Assembly (NCBI GenBank): GCA_039704465.1
Contig: JASFAU010000001.1
Coordinates: forward strand, 434,001-498,000
Source: Plasmodiophora brassicae
Taxonomy: Eukaryota > Endomyxa > Phytomyxea > Plasmodiophorida > Plasmodiophoridae
Direction of reading: 5' to 3'
DNA: 64,000 nucleotides
The stretch's first letter is position 1; each line of letters starts with the position of its first letter. The notes below the pieces were generated by a model. The model had not been told where the DNA came from. It worked only from the letters and a program-made list of their open reading frames with translations, and did no database searches. The position numbers were made by a program, and so were the translations under genes. This document shows, piece after piece, positions 52,383-64,000 of this stretch.

Positions 52383-52768
52383 TCAGGTGGGGGCGTCTCT
52401 TCGAGATTCGCTGCCACGGCCGCTGTACGAAGCGCCGTCGCGAGACGGGACGCTGCCCAGACGAATATCACTGACCTGCGACGGCAACCGGGTCAGCTCA
52501 GGCTGGCGCATGACGGCCTGACCGACAGCGTTCGCCAGCAGAGCGATCGTGAACGGGTAGGCGAAGCCTCGACACGTTGAGCAGCCGACCAGAGGTGTCG
52601 CGACGCGCCCGTGCTGAAGAAGAGCTCGAGGCGCTTCGCGAGCGACGCCGCGCCCCCGCCAAACAAGTTATTCGCGAGCAGCGGAAACAGGATCGCCACG
52701 ACAAACGGCAGCCGGGTGCACTTTGCACCAGTGTCAGCAACGCGGCGTTCTAATTTATTGGGCTCCAT
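52383..52768 (-). CDS. Possible short membrane protein
   Basis: Two minus-strand pieces with hydrophobic segments: PFVVAILFPLLANNLFGGGA from ATG 52768, and in another phase YPFTIALLANAVGQAVM ending at 52383. The only GT...AG pair that links them is about 22 bases, shorter than any intron here, so this could be a frameshifted relic. Low confidence. Confidence 0.25.
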
Positions 52769-52947
52769 ATCGCCGCGCAATCCAGGGCATGGACCGACCT
52801 CGGTCGGTCAGGGACACCGCGTTGCCCACGTGCAGTCGCAGGGGGGCGGGCGGCGGGCCGCAACGCGCATCGTCGACGTCCTCGTCCCCCATTTGTGGGT
52901 GTTTTGGAGGGGCCAGGGGGGCCCCCTTTGGGTGTCCATTTTTTCAT

Positions 52948-52991
52948 CCCCCAGAAGTCGACATTGTTTCCCCCAGAAGTCGACGTTGTTT
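52948..52991. repeat. 22-bp direct repeat upstream of the aldo-keto reductase
   Basis: CCCCCAGAAGTCGACATTGT and CCCCCAGAAGTCGACGTTGT, each followed by TT, in tandem and ending nine bases before the ATG at 53001. Being adjacent to the start it may lie in the 5' UTR or core promoter. Confidence 0.8.
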
Positions 52992-53000
52992 CGAAAGGCG

Positions 53001-54231
53001 ATGGTGCAGCGGGTACAGCTGGGGCGCGGCGGGCCGATGGTGCCGGCGATGGGCCTGGGCGCCATGGGCTTCAGCTCCTCGTACGGCGGGCGGCCGTCCG
53101 AGGCGGATGCGCTGCGGACGCTGCAGCACGCCGTCGATATCGGGTGCACGCTGATCGACACGGCGGACGTGTACGGGCCGCACACCAACGAAATCCTCGT
53201 CGGCAAATTGCTGGCCACCCGGACGCGTTCCGATATCTTCGTCTGCACGAAGGTTCGCCAGGGCCTGTCCCACTCGTATGTGGCGCGGCCTAATGAGCGG
53301 GCGCCATCCAGTTCGGCATCGAGAAGGTCGTGCCGGCGTACGCGGTGAACGGGAGCCCGGAGTACGTGAATGCGGCGTGTGCTGCCTCGCTGCAGCGTCT
53401 GGGTGTCGACCAGATCGACCTGTACTACCTGCACCGGGTGGATCCCAAGGTGCCCATCGAGAAAACGGTCGCGGCCATGGCTGAACTCGTCCAGCAAGGC
53501 AAGGGTCCGTAGGGCCATATCGTACTACTGGTTCCTGGCTTGCTGGGCTAACGGTTGACTCCAGTGAAGCACATTGGGCTATCGGAGCCCAGTGCGGCCA
53601 CGATTCGTCGGGCACACGCCGTGCACCCGATCACAGCCGTCCAGGTGGAATATTCGCCTTGGACCACAGACATCGAACGGAACGGCATCATGGACACGTG
53701 CAAGGAACTCGGCATCGCCATTGTAGCGTGTAATACCCGATTCCCCGACCTGGAACGTGTTGCCATTGAACAGGGAGCCCTGCTGACGTCGTAGATTCGC
53801 CCCTGGGCCGAGGGTTCCTCACTGGGACGATATCTTCCCCGACCGACCTGGAAGAGAAGGACTGGCGCCGCATGAACCCGCGATTCGCTGAGGAGGCCAT
53901 GAAGAAGAACATGGAGCTTGTCGATGCACTGAAGTCGTTGGCCAGCAAGAAGAACGTCACACCCGCCCAGCTGACGCTTGCCTGGGTCATCGCCCAAGGT
54001 TGTATCCCCATTCCCGGCACGACAAAAGCATCGGTAATTCGTAGACGAAGCATTATGGCGTGTCGCCCGCTCTGGCGCTGACAGTTGCGGCAGAGGCTGG
54101 ATGAGAACTTCGCAGCGTTGAACGTGGAAATCACGGCGTCCGACGAGAAGGCGATTCGCGACATCATTGCCAAGTTCCCGGTCGTTGGTCCTCGCTACCC
54201 CGAAGCCATGATGAAGGCCGTCAACATCTGA
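53001..54231 (+). CDS. Aldo-keto reductase (AKR13/YakC-like)
   Basis: Five exons: 53001-53252, 53312-53504, 53565-53729, 53795-54033 and 54085-54231. They sum to 996 bases, giving 331 residues. Motifs: [27 protein letters not shown] with catalytic Asp and Tyr, IFVCTKFGIEK across intron 1 with catalytic Lys, and [18 protein letters not shown] with His. They continue with [42 protein letters not shown] across intron 3 and IPIPGTTK for NADPH binding. These cytosolic enzymes reduce aldehydes and ketones with NADPH. The C-terminus [19 protein letters not shown] is typical of the plant and fungal branch. Confidence 0.9.
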
Positions 54232-54468
54232 ACGCGTCGTCGTCCTGTTTCGAGGCCGTTGGACGTCAAACAATAAACATCGCCGGGAACGTCTCCGCTC
54301 GCTCGGAGCAACCCGTCGAAATGCCATTCGATTCGTCGCCTGGCCGGTCGTGTTTCGGATAGACGCGCGTGCTCCATGTCTCATGCTTACACAGGCAATG
54401 GTTTTATTCGGTGGGTTCCGATTCGATCGTGACTGACGATTGTCACCTGGGTTCTTCAGCAGCAACAC
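54232..54468. other. Convergent intergenic region
   Basis: Between two gene 3' ends; contains AATAAA near 54270 on the + strand, a possible polyadenylation signal for the reductase. Confidence 0.35.
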
Positions 54469-57863
<3,395 letters not shown>

Positions 57864-58318
57864 AACGCGAAACAGTTGACAAAAATCGACAGCCTCATCT
57901 ACGATCGGTGGGCGTTCACACTAGTGGCCGGCTGGGCTTGGGCTCGAAATGTCTCTGGCGCCAGGGGTCGTCAACGGAACAATGCTGTGTGTCCTCTATC
58001 CGAAGAGGCAATGGGTCCCAGAAACCTGTTGGTGTCTGCCTGCCTGCCTGCCTGCGTGAGTGCGGCAGCGTCCCAGGCTCCCAGCGCGTTCGATTTTTCG
58101 CCGCCTAAATTTGGATCTCTGTCGTAACCTGCGATGGAACTTTGGCAGTTTGGCGAGCGCCCAAAATACCCACCGGGTCAGGAGGTGAGGGGGGCCCAGG
58201 GGTTCACGGGCCCCGTTTTTATGACAGCCCACTGTCGAGTAGGTAGGGTCGCCCGCCGTGAGTTTGTCAGGGATGCCGCCATTTCCATTGTCAGCGCGTC
58301 TGGAATACCACGGTCCAA
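57864..58318. other. Intergenic region
   Basis: 455 bases. Contains four tandem TGCC units at about 58038-58054 and the hairpin listed separately. From about 58271 onward the sequence is shared with the region upstream of the second secreted orphan. Confidence 0.4.
58191..58220. other. GC hairpin followed by a T run
   Basis: GGGGCCC, a 10-base loop, GGGCCCC, then GTTTTT. It resembles an intrinsic terminator or a folded small-RNA end, but no RNA gene is evident upstream. Confidence 0.5.
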
Positions 58319-59209
58319 ATGGTGGCGGCGTCGGTGCTGGTGCTGTTTGCCGTTATGCTGGCCTGCCCGTCGGAGGCCATCTTCAAGGGCGTTCCGCCGG
58401 ACCGCATCAAGGTGACGTCAGCGGACCGCGAGGCCATGATGGACCTGCGCGCCCACGCCCTGCACAAGATGAACCCGTTCTTTCAAGCGACGCGCTGCAC
58501 GGTCGACGAAATCCGTACCGTGATGTCTGGCGTGTACCCGACGAGCGACGACAACAACATTGTCTACAAGAGCACGCTGGCGTTCAGGTTCCGCGATTCG
58601 CCCCGCACCCGTATCGATGCCATCGTCATGTCCATACTGGAGGGGTCGGACGAGTACGTTGCGCCCGAAGGCGAGTGGGCGTCCCTGACCACTGAATGCG
58701 CCGAAGATGCCCGCCTGATCCGCACAGTGATCGACGTCGTGGACCAGCGCTTCCGCTCCTTGGTTGCAGGGCTCGCCATGGGCAGCCAGGAATTCGCGCT
58801 GGCCGGCGGGATGCTTACGCACCCGGCTATGAAGAGCCGGTTCACGCTGACGAGGCCCGGCCAGGCGCTCCTGATGCAGAAGTACGTGTTCCCGCATGTC
58901 TGTGACCCTGCGACACCGTACAAGGGCGTGTACGCCGAGATCTGGAGCGACGCGATCCTGGGCCGCATCAAGATGCTGGAGTCGTGGTTCGGGCGCTCCG
59001 TTATCGGTCAGGTCAAGGCGGACGACCTCGCCCGCGATTTCGAAACTGGAAGGCTGGCCGCCCCTGGCGTATCGTTGGAGCGCGTACGTTCGTACTTCGA
59101 CGAGGTCAAGGGGCACGGTGGCAACACCGTCACGTTGTTCCTGCTGCCAGAGGCCTGCGCCAAATGGCGTGAACGCGAACGTGACCTGCGTCCCAAGGCC
59201 CGCCTCTGA
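58319..59209 (+). CDS. Secreted orphan protein, copy 1
   Basis: 296 residues in one frame with a signal peptide (AASVLVLFAVMLACPSEA). The mature part has few cysteines and mostly helical character: DRIKVTSADREAMMDLRAHA, YPTSDDNNIVYKSTLAFRFR, LIRTVIDVVDQRFRSLVAGL and FTLTRPGQALLMQKYVFPHV. It ends in a basic tail. No domain recognised. It is about 92 percent identical to the second copy 2.3 kb downstream. Short length, secretion and recent duplication fit a candidate effector, which is inference. Confidence 0.75.
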   Translation: MVAASVLVLFAVMLACPSEAIFKGVPPDRIKVTSADREAMMDLRAHALHKMNPFFQATRCTVDEIRTVMSGVYPTSDDNNIVYKSTLAFRFRDSPRTRIDAIVMSILEGSDEYVAPEGEWASLTTECAEDARLIRTVIDVVDQRFRSLVAGLAMGSQEFALAGGMLTHPAMKSRFTLTRPGQALLMQKYVFPHVCDPATPYKGVYAEIWSDAILGRIKMLESWFGRSVIGQVKADDLARDFETGRLAAPGVSLERVRSYFDEVKGHGGNTVTLFLLPEACAKWRERERDLRPKARL

Positions 59210-59414
59210 CGCCCGTCCCAGTTGTGCCATCCGCTGATCGGCAGCCTGATCACCATATCTGGACAATACACGCTTCGTCGTTGAACAGACAATGACACAC
59301 TGGTGATAGCGGCGCAGGCTGTATACACACATCAACGGCTCTCGTGAAAGGCTTTGCGCCGTTCGCAAGGAAGTCCGAGGTCGGCACCTGCTCCTGTACA
59401 TCACCGGGTGACGA

Positions 59415-59660
59415 CCTCGATGCACGTCTGCAGATGTGGCATGGCGTCCGCCGTCGACGTCTTCGACACCGCATCGGCCCCTTTGATCGACGACGTAGGT
59501 GATCGTTTGGGTCGGCACGGCAAATGGTAACGTCATTCCAACCTGAGATCTTCGATCGTTACGCCATTCGCCTTCGTCCTTCATGGTCGACCAGGTCATC
59601 ACGCCGTACCCGTGCTCGAGGTCGGCGACCCAGTCGCAGTCATACGTGTTGCCCGACGCG
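59415..59660 (-). pseudogene. Broken partial copy of RSPH10B
   Basis: This stretch repeats the sequence at about 62995-63260 inside RSPH10B (GTCTGCAGATGTGGCATGGC, GGTCGACCAGGTCATCACGC, GACCCAGTCG) with many point changes. A gap of about 30 bases falls where the intact gene reads TGCGTTCCGACGCCATGCGG. It covers parts of exons 2 and 3 only and has no start. Confidence 0.75.
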
Positions 59661-59909
59661 TATGAAGGAATGAAGGGGGATTCGGCCGCCGCGCGAGTAC
59701 TACCGACCCCGGATGGGAGCTGTGTCCGGCCCCTGTTCTGAAGCGGACTCGGACTGCCCAGCGTCAGTCAAAGAACTCGACGCTCTACTAGACACGGTTG
59801 TCCGGGTGTCCGGCGACGTTAAGCCACCGATTCCCTACTGGGCCATCTGGCGTGTGTATCGGCTGTCCATTGCCGGAGTGTCGTTCTAGTTATGTATGCA
59901 GGTAGGCAC
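59661..59909. other. Unassigned spacer inside the duplicated region
   Basis: No match to other parts of the window and no supported frame. Confidence 0.3.
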
Positions 59910-60109
59910 TGCGCGCAGTCGTCCCCGCTGTCGCTGTACGAAACGGACACGTGCTGACTGGCCTGTCGCACGCTCCCGCGGACGACCTCGTCATTGTCAC
60001 GGGCGACTTCAATGCACACCACGGGCGTCTGACCGGAGACCACCAGTCTGACGTTCGAGTGGAAGCCGTCCATGACTTTGCCAGCGCGAGCGCCGTTGGA
60101 CACGGCTGA
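59910..60109 (+). pseudogene. Fragment of an endonuclease/exonuclease/phosphatase-type domain, possibly from a LINE element
   Basis: An open frame of about 66 codons without its own start contains VRNGHVLTGLSHAPADDLVI followed by VTGDFNAHHGRLTGDHQ. GDFNAH is the hallmark strand of the EEP fold in non-LTR retrotransposon endonucleases. The frame stops at 60107-60109, and no reverse transcriptase follows. It sits between the two secreted-orphan copies. Confidence 0.45.
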
Positions 60110-60579
60110 GCGCGTCCTCGTTTACGAGAAGCTGTTACACCCCGCGACTATATATAGTGCCGAGCACTGGCCACGGTGCCCGTGGGGCGGGCGCTGTCCT
60201 CCAGGCCGTGCGCCTGTGGTTTGCGCCGGCCTGCGCCCAGCCGCCACGGCCTCATTGCGGCTACCCTCGCGTCATCCGTCGCGAACCGGCTTCTGCTGAT
60301 ACATATGACGCGTTCCGATGACGCGTTGGTCCAGAGGCTGTCGGCCTGTGGACCAGGGTCACTGTACCTGCAACGCGCTGCAGCAGACGAAGGCGCACAC
60401 AATCGTGTATTCGAGGAGGACGAGGAGCTTGTCAGCCGCTCTGTCGAGAACATCATCGATCACGCCACTGATGTACAGGTATTATACACATGTTGTATTG
60501 TTCAGGACCTCGGGTGTGTTATACAGAGCCATAGGGATGCCGCCATGTCCATTGTCAGCGTCTGAAATACCACAGTCCA
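60110..60579 (+). other. Unresolved stretch with a possible exon
   Basis: A + open frame at about 60176-60476 (RLLLIHMTRSDDALVQRLSA, EEDEELVSRSVENIIDHATD) is helical and ordered, but I find no partner exon or family. From about 60534 the sequence matches the upstream flank of copy 1. Confidence 0.3.
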
Positions 60580-60582
60580 ACG

Positions 60583-61470
60583 GTGGCGGCGTCGGTGCTG
60601 GTGCTGTTTGCCTTTATGCTGACCTGCCCGTCGGGAGCCATGTTCGAGGGCGTTCCGCCCGACCGCATCAAGGTGACGTCTGCGAACCGCGAGACCATGA
60701 TGGACCTGCGCGCCCTCGCCCTGCACAAGATGAACCCGTTCTTTCAAGCGACGCGCTGCACGGTTGGCGAAATTCGTACCATGATGTCCGGCGTGTACCC
60801 GACGAGCGACGACAACAACATTGTCTACAAGAGCACGCTGGCGTTCAGGTTCCGTGATTCACCCCGCACTCGCATCGATGCGATCGTCGTGTCCATACTG
60901 GAGGGATCGGACGAGTACGTTGCGCCCGAAGGCGAGTGGGCGTCCCTGACCACTGAATGCGCTGAGGACGCCCGCCTGATCCGCACAGTGATCGACGTCG
61001 TGGACCAGCGCTTCCGCTCCTTGGTTGCAGGGCTCGCCATGGGCAGCCAGGAATTCGCGCTGGCCGGTGGGATGCTTAAGCACCCGGCTATGAAGAGCAG
61101 GTTCACGCTGACGAGACCCGGCCAGGCGCTCCTGATGCAGAAGTACGTGTTCCCGCATGTCTGTGGCCCTGGGACGCCGTACAAGGGCGTGTACGCCGAG
61201 ATCTGGAGCGACGCGATCCTGGGGCGCATCAAGATGCTGGAGTCGTGGTTCGGGCGCTCCGTTATCGGTCAGGTCAAGGCGGGCGACCTCGCCCGCGATT
61301 TCGAAACTGGAAAGCTGGCCGTCCCTGGCGTATCGTTGGAGCGCGTACGTTCGTACTTCGACGGGGTCAAGGGGCACGGTGGCAACGCCATCACGTTGTT
61401 CCTGCTGCCAGAGGCCTGCGCCAAATGGCGTGAACGCGAACGTGGCCAGCGTCCCAAGGCCCGCCTCTGA
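60583..61470 (+). CDS. Secreted orphan protein, copy 2, lacking the copy 1 start codon
   Basis: 295 codons align with copy 1 from its second codon, with about 22 amino-acid changes and no frameshift. At the position of the copy 1 ATG (60580-60582) this copy reads ACG. The next in-frame ATG (60616, before LTCPSGAMF) would leave only half a signal peptide. It may be translated from an upstream exon, from a non-AUG codon, or not at all. The body (TRPGQALLMQKYVFPHVCG and flanks) is otherwise intact, so loss of the start is recent or is compensated. Confidence 0.65.
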   Translation: MAASVLVLFAFMLTCPSGAMFEGVPPDRIKVTSANRETMMDLRALALHKMNPFFQATRCTVGEIRTMMSGVYPTSDDNNIVYKSTLAFRFRDSPRTRIDAIVVSILEGSDEYVAPEGEWASLTTECAEDARLIRTVIDVVDQRFRSLVAGLAMGSQEFALAGGMLKHPAMKSRFTLTRPGQALLMQKYVFPHVCGPGTPYKGVYAEIWSDAILGRIKMLESWFGRSVIGQVKAGDLARDFETGKLAVPGVSLERVRSYFDGVKGHGGNAITLFLLPEACAKWRERERGQRPKARL

Positions 61471-61725
61471 CGCCCGTCCCGGTTGTGCCATCCGCTGATC
61501 GGCAACCTGATCACCATATCTGGACAATGTACGCTTCGTAGTTGAACAGGCAATGGCACACGGGTGGTAGCGGAGCAGGCTGTATACACACATCAACAGC
61601 TCCCTTGAAAGGCTTTGGCGAGACTTGCAAGGAATTCCGAGGTCGGCACCTGCTCCGGTACATCGCCGGGCACACACCGTGCGACAATCTCCACGGTTTC
61701 ATCCAGGACGAGCTATGCCGATCGG
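61471..61725. other. Convergent intergenic region
   Basis: Bases 61471-61670 repeat the 3' flank of copy 1 (59210-59408), including TGAAAGGCTTTG and CCGAGGTCGGCACCTGCTCC. The shared sequence stops at about 61670, where the copy 1 side jumps to the RSPH10B fragment. Confidence 0.7.
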
Positions 61726-63691
61726 TCAGACGTTCCCCGCTGGGGACAGTACGTGGTGGATAACGGCACGAACCTCGTCCGCGACGATATCAACGACGCT
61801 GGCCGAGGCGGGGTTGTGCCCCCAGCCGTACGTGGCGCGAACAGCATCGACGATGCGCTCGACCGGGACACCTTGCGACCTGACGACCCGCATGACGGCC
61901 TTCGCCGGCACAGTTTCGCCCTCAGGCAGCGTCACGTGTCTGTCGAACCAAGTCTTCAGGACGGGGATCACGGGTGCAACCAGGGCCGTCCGCCATTCAG
62001 CGTTCTTGTCGTCGTGGCCGCCTGACGCCCGTAACGCAGAACTGGAATTGCACCTGCAAGCGGCATTCGCGTCACGCGAGGCAGGGGACGTTGACGGTTC
62101 AGGGGTTGGACCTCTCCAGGACGACGGTTTGGATCAGGGCCTCCAGGGATTGCGCCAGGGATTCGTCCGCCTCGGCAGGGAACAGTCGTGCGGACACCCG
62201 GACGAGGACCTCGTAGAACTCGCGGAGGAACACCGGATTGCCACCATCGTGGGCGCTGAGCTGATGGCGGCCGCGCGTCAGTGTCCCGCTCCGCTGCGAC
62301 CGCAACGGCCCGTGCCCACCTGCCGGAACCGGTCATCGACGCGGCGGTGCATTGCGATGCGACTGATGTCGGCGCGGGACAGGCGCGGCGATCGAATCGC
62401 GCAATCGCGGGCCCAGGCCCACAACTGCCGAAGGGTCATGTGGAGGCCCGGCTGGCCCAGGTTCGGCCACCGGGCGTACTCGTAGTAGATGCGTCGCAGG
62501 TCCCCTGTGCACCAGCGCGACCGTTCACGCCCGCGCCACCTGTCCATCCGGTGCTGGCCACTCGTTACCATGGTACCGAAGCAGGACCGTCGTGATCATC
62601 TCGGTTTGGGAGAACAGCGATGTCGGTTGTGGACGTGCGCATAGGTCACTGCAATCGACGACGAGCTCCTGATAGGCACCACCAGGCGGCGGCGGCGGCG
62701 GCGTGACGGCGCCCTCGTCGTCTCCTTCACCGCCCTGGGCCCGGTCACGCGACCCCTCCTGGACCTGGTCGTCGACCCATACGCCAGTGATGACGCGGCC
62801 GTTGTCCAGGATCAGTGTCCCATGGCCGTGCTTGGCGTTGTTCCGCCATTCGCCAGTGTACACGGCGCCGTTGGCGTACGTGAACGTGCCTTGCCCTAGC
62901 AGGCGGTCGGTTCAGGCAGGATCGCTGTGCACAGACGGCGAACATCGAGTGACCATGACGGGCGCCGGCGACGAACTCGCCGCGGTACTGGTTGCACGTC
63001 TGCAGATGTGGCATGGCGTCCGCCGTCGACGTCTTCGACACCGCATCGGCCCCTTTGAACGACGACGTGGGTGATCGTTTCGGTCGGCCCGGCAAACGGT
63101 AACGTCGTTCCAACCTGAGATCTTCGACCAGGTGTGCGTTCCGACGCCATGCGGCTCGTCGTTGCGCCATTCGCCTTCGTAGACCTCGTTCGTGGTCGAC
63201 CAGGTCATCACGCCGTACCCGTGCTTGAGGTCGGCGACCCAGTCGCCGTCATACGTGTTGCCCGACCCGTACTTCTGACGTCCTTTCCCATGGCGACGGC
63301 CATGGGCCCATTCGCCGGCATAGACGGCGTTGCCAACGGTCAATCGCCCCTTGCCATGACGGCGCCCGTCCAACCAGGTTCCTGTGTACGTCGAGGTGAC
63401 CCTGTCCCCGTCGACGGCAATGTCCTGTGGCCATCAGGTGTCACACCAACCGACGTTGGCCCTTGACTCGCGAGCCCATACCGAATGGGTCTGCTTGCCA
63501 TTGCCGGATCGCATGCCGCCGGCGACATCGCCAACGTATACGCTCGAGGGCCCCCATCGGTAGGTCCCTGCGCCGTCCAGGGACCCGGCCCCGATGTCAC
63601 CCGTAAACGTACACCCTGGGGAGACGTCGTCCCAGGTCAGTGTGTTCGTCCCGTCGTCAGCAGGGGCGCTGTCAGCCACCGACGCCGACAT
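61726..63691 (-). CDS. RSPH10B: Radial spoke head protein 10 homologue (MORN repeats)
   Basis: Seven exons (minus): 63691-63482, 63424-63115, 63052-62954, 62895-62569, 62504-62320, 62260-62112 and 62053-61726. They sum to 1608 bases, giving 535 residues. The N-terminal half carries about eight MORN units (TYTGTWLDGRRHGKGRLTVG, YDGDWVADLKHGYGVMTW, YEGEWRNDEPHGVGTHTWSK), then GARHGQGTFTYANGAVYTGE rebuilt across intron 3. The second half has the RSPH10B-specific helical region: GDLRRIYYEYA, LRQLWAWARDC, RADISRIAMHRR and FLREFYEVLVRVSARLF. The protein belongs to axonemal radial spokes that regulate flagellar beating. Human RSPH10B is longer, mainly in its coiled-coil tail. Confidence 0.88.
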
Positions 63692-64000
63692 CGCCGACCG
63701 TGATCGAGTTCAGCCTGAGACGGTCAGCGGTGGATGCCATTCCAACTTGACGCTGCTCTCAGCCGTTGCACCTGTCGCGTCTTGGTACGAATACGATCAC
63801 GACAATCCTAAACTGCATGGGCAGGTGTAGTATATTTGTGGCAGTGACCGACCACCGTTAGACAGGAAGGACGAGACTCTGACCCCGGCCAACCCTGACG
63901 CACCGGTCAGCAATGACACGACGATGCACAGACGACGCCTGACTGACGTCGTGATGTAGTAGTAGAAGAAGTCGCAGTAGATGGCGGTTTGGATGATGCC
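63692..64000. other. Right-edge region, no assigned gene
   Basis: 5' flank of RSPH10B. Ends with a TAG/AAG-rich tract (about 63955-63985). Nothing else seen. Confidence 0.3.

Noticed and set aside
53548..54468. 306-codon minus-strand frame
   Set aside because: Antisense to the aldo-keto reductase exons, which are well supported.

Overview
This is a GC-rich, gene-dense nuclear segment of a flagellated protist. Introns are short (mostly 44-65 bases, GT...AG) and split most genes, so many real genes show only as broken reading frames; I rebuilt them by joining exons whose splice sites keep frame and restore conserved protein motifs. Orthologues of IFT172, DRC7 and RSPH10B show that the cell builds motile flagella. 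CDC48/p97, UTP4, INTS9, ARFRP1, Yippee, FKBP and a SLC35/TPT-type transporter are ordinary eukaryotic housekeeping genes. A secreted SABATH-type methyltransferase, together with the GC content and tiny introns, suggests a plasmodiophorid (Plasmodiophora-like, Rhizaria). That last step is inference.

Layout. 1-8 kb: a small unidentified gene, a GRF zinc-finger gene, a long MORN-repeat membrane protein, and INTS9 in about eleven exons. 8-11.4 kb: a secreted expansin-like (EG45) protein, a possible membrane protein, a tandem repeat and the SABATH methyltransferase. 11.4-18 kb: a nucleotidyltransferase of the TRF4/PAPD5 class with degraded catalytic residues, a tail-anchored coiled-coil protein, an EF-hand protein, a PHD-finger protein and a Yippee protein. 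18-24.8 kb: small membrane proteins, a permuted NlpC/P60-like protein, DRC7, and a cluster of type I membrane proteins with PPxY tails. 24.8-29.4 kb: three tandem TatD-family genes and a calcyphosine-like EF-hand gene. 29.6-37.6 kb: a TPT transporter, a secreted protein with a GPI-like tail, and IFT172. 37.8-42 kb: tRNA-Asp, ARFRP1, a secreted GNAT-like protein and FKBP. 42-54 kb: UTP4, a Gln-rich protein, a secreted lipase fused to a GTPase-like domain, a 942-residue orphan and an aldo-keto reductase. 54-64 kb: CDC48, a small unknown, two nearly identical secreted orphans, a fragment of an endonuclease-type gene, and RSPH10B with a broken partial copy beside the first secreted orphan.

Three themes stand out. 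Housekeeping and flagellar genes are packed with convergent ends as little as 27 bases apart. Between them lie lineage-specific secreted and membrane proteins (SABATH methyltransferase, EG45 protein, secreted GNAT, lipase fusion, paired orphans) that would suit a biotroph acting on its host. Local duplication followed by decay is visible in four places: the TatD trio, the PPxY cluster, the paired orphans and the RSPH10B fragment. All exon models are by eye; where the summed exon lengths divide by three I say so, because that is an independent check.
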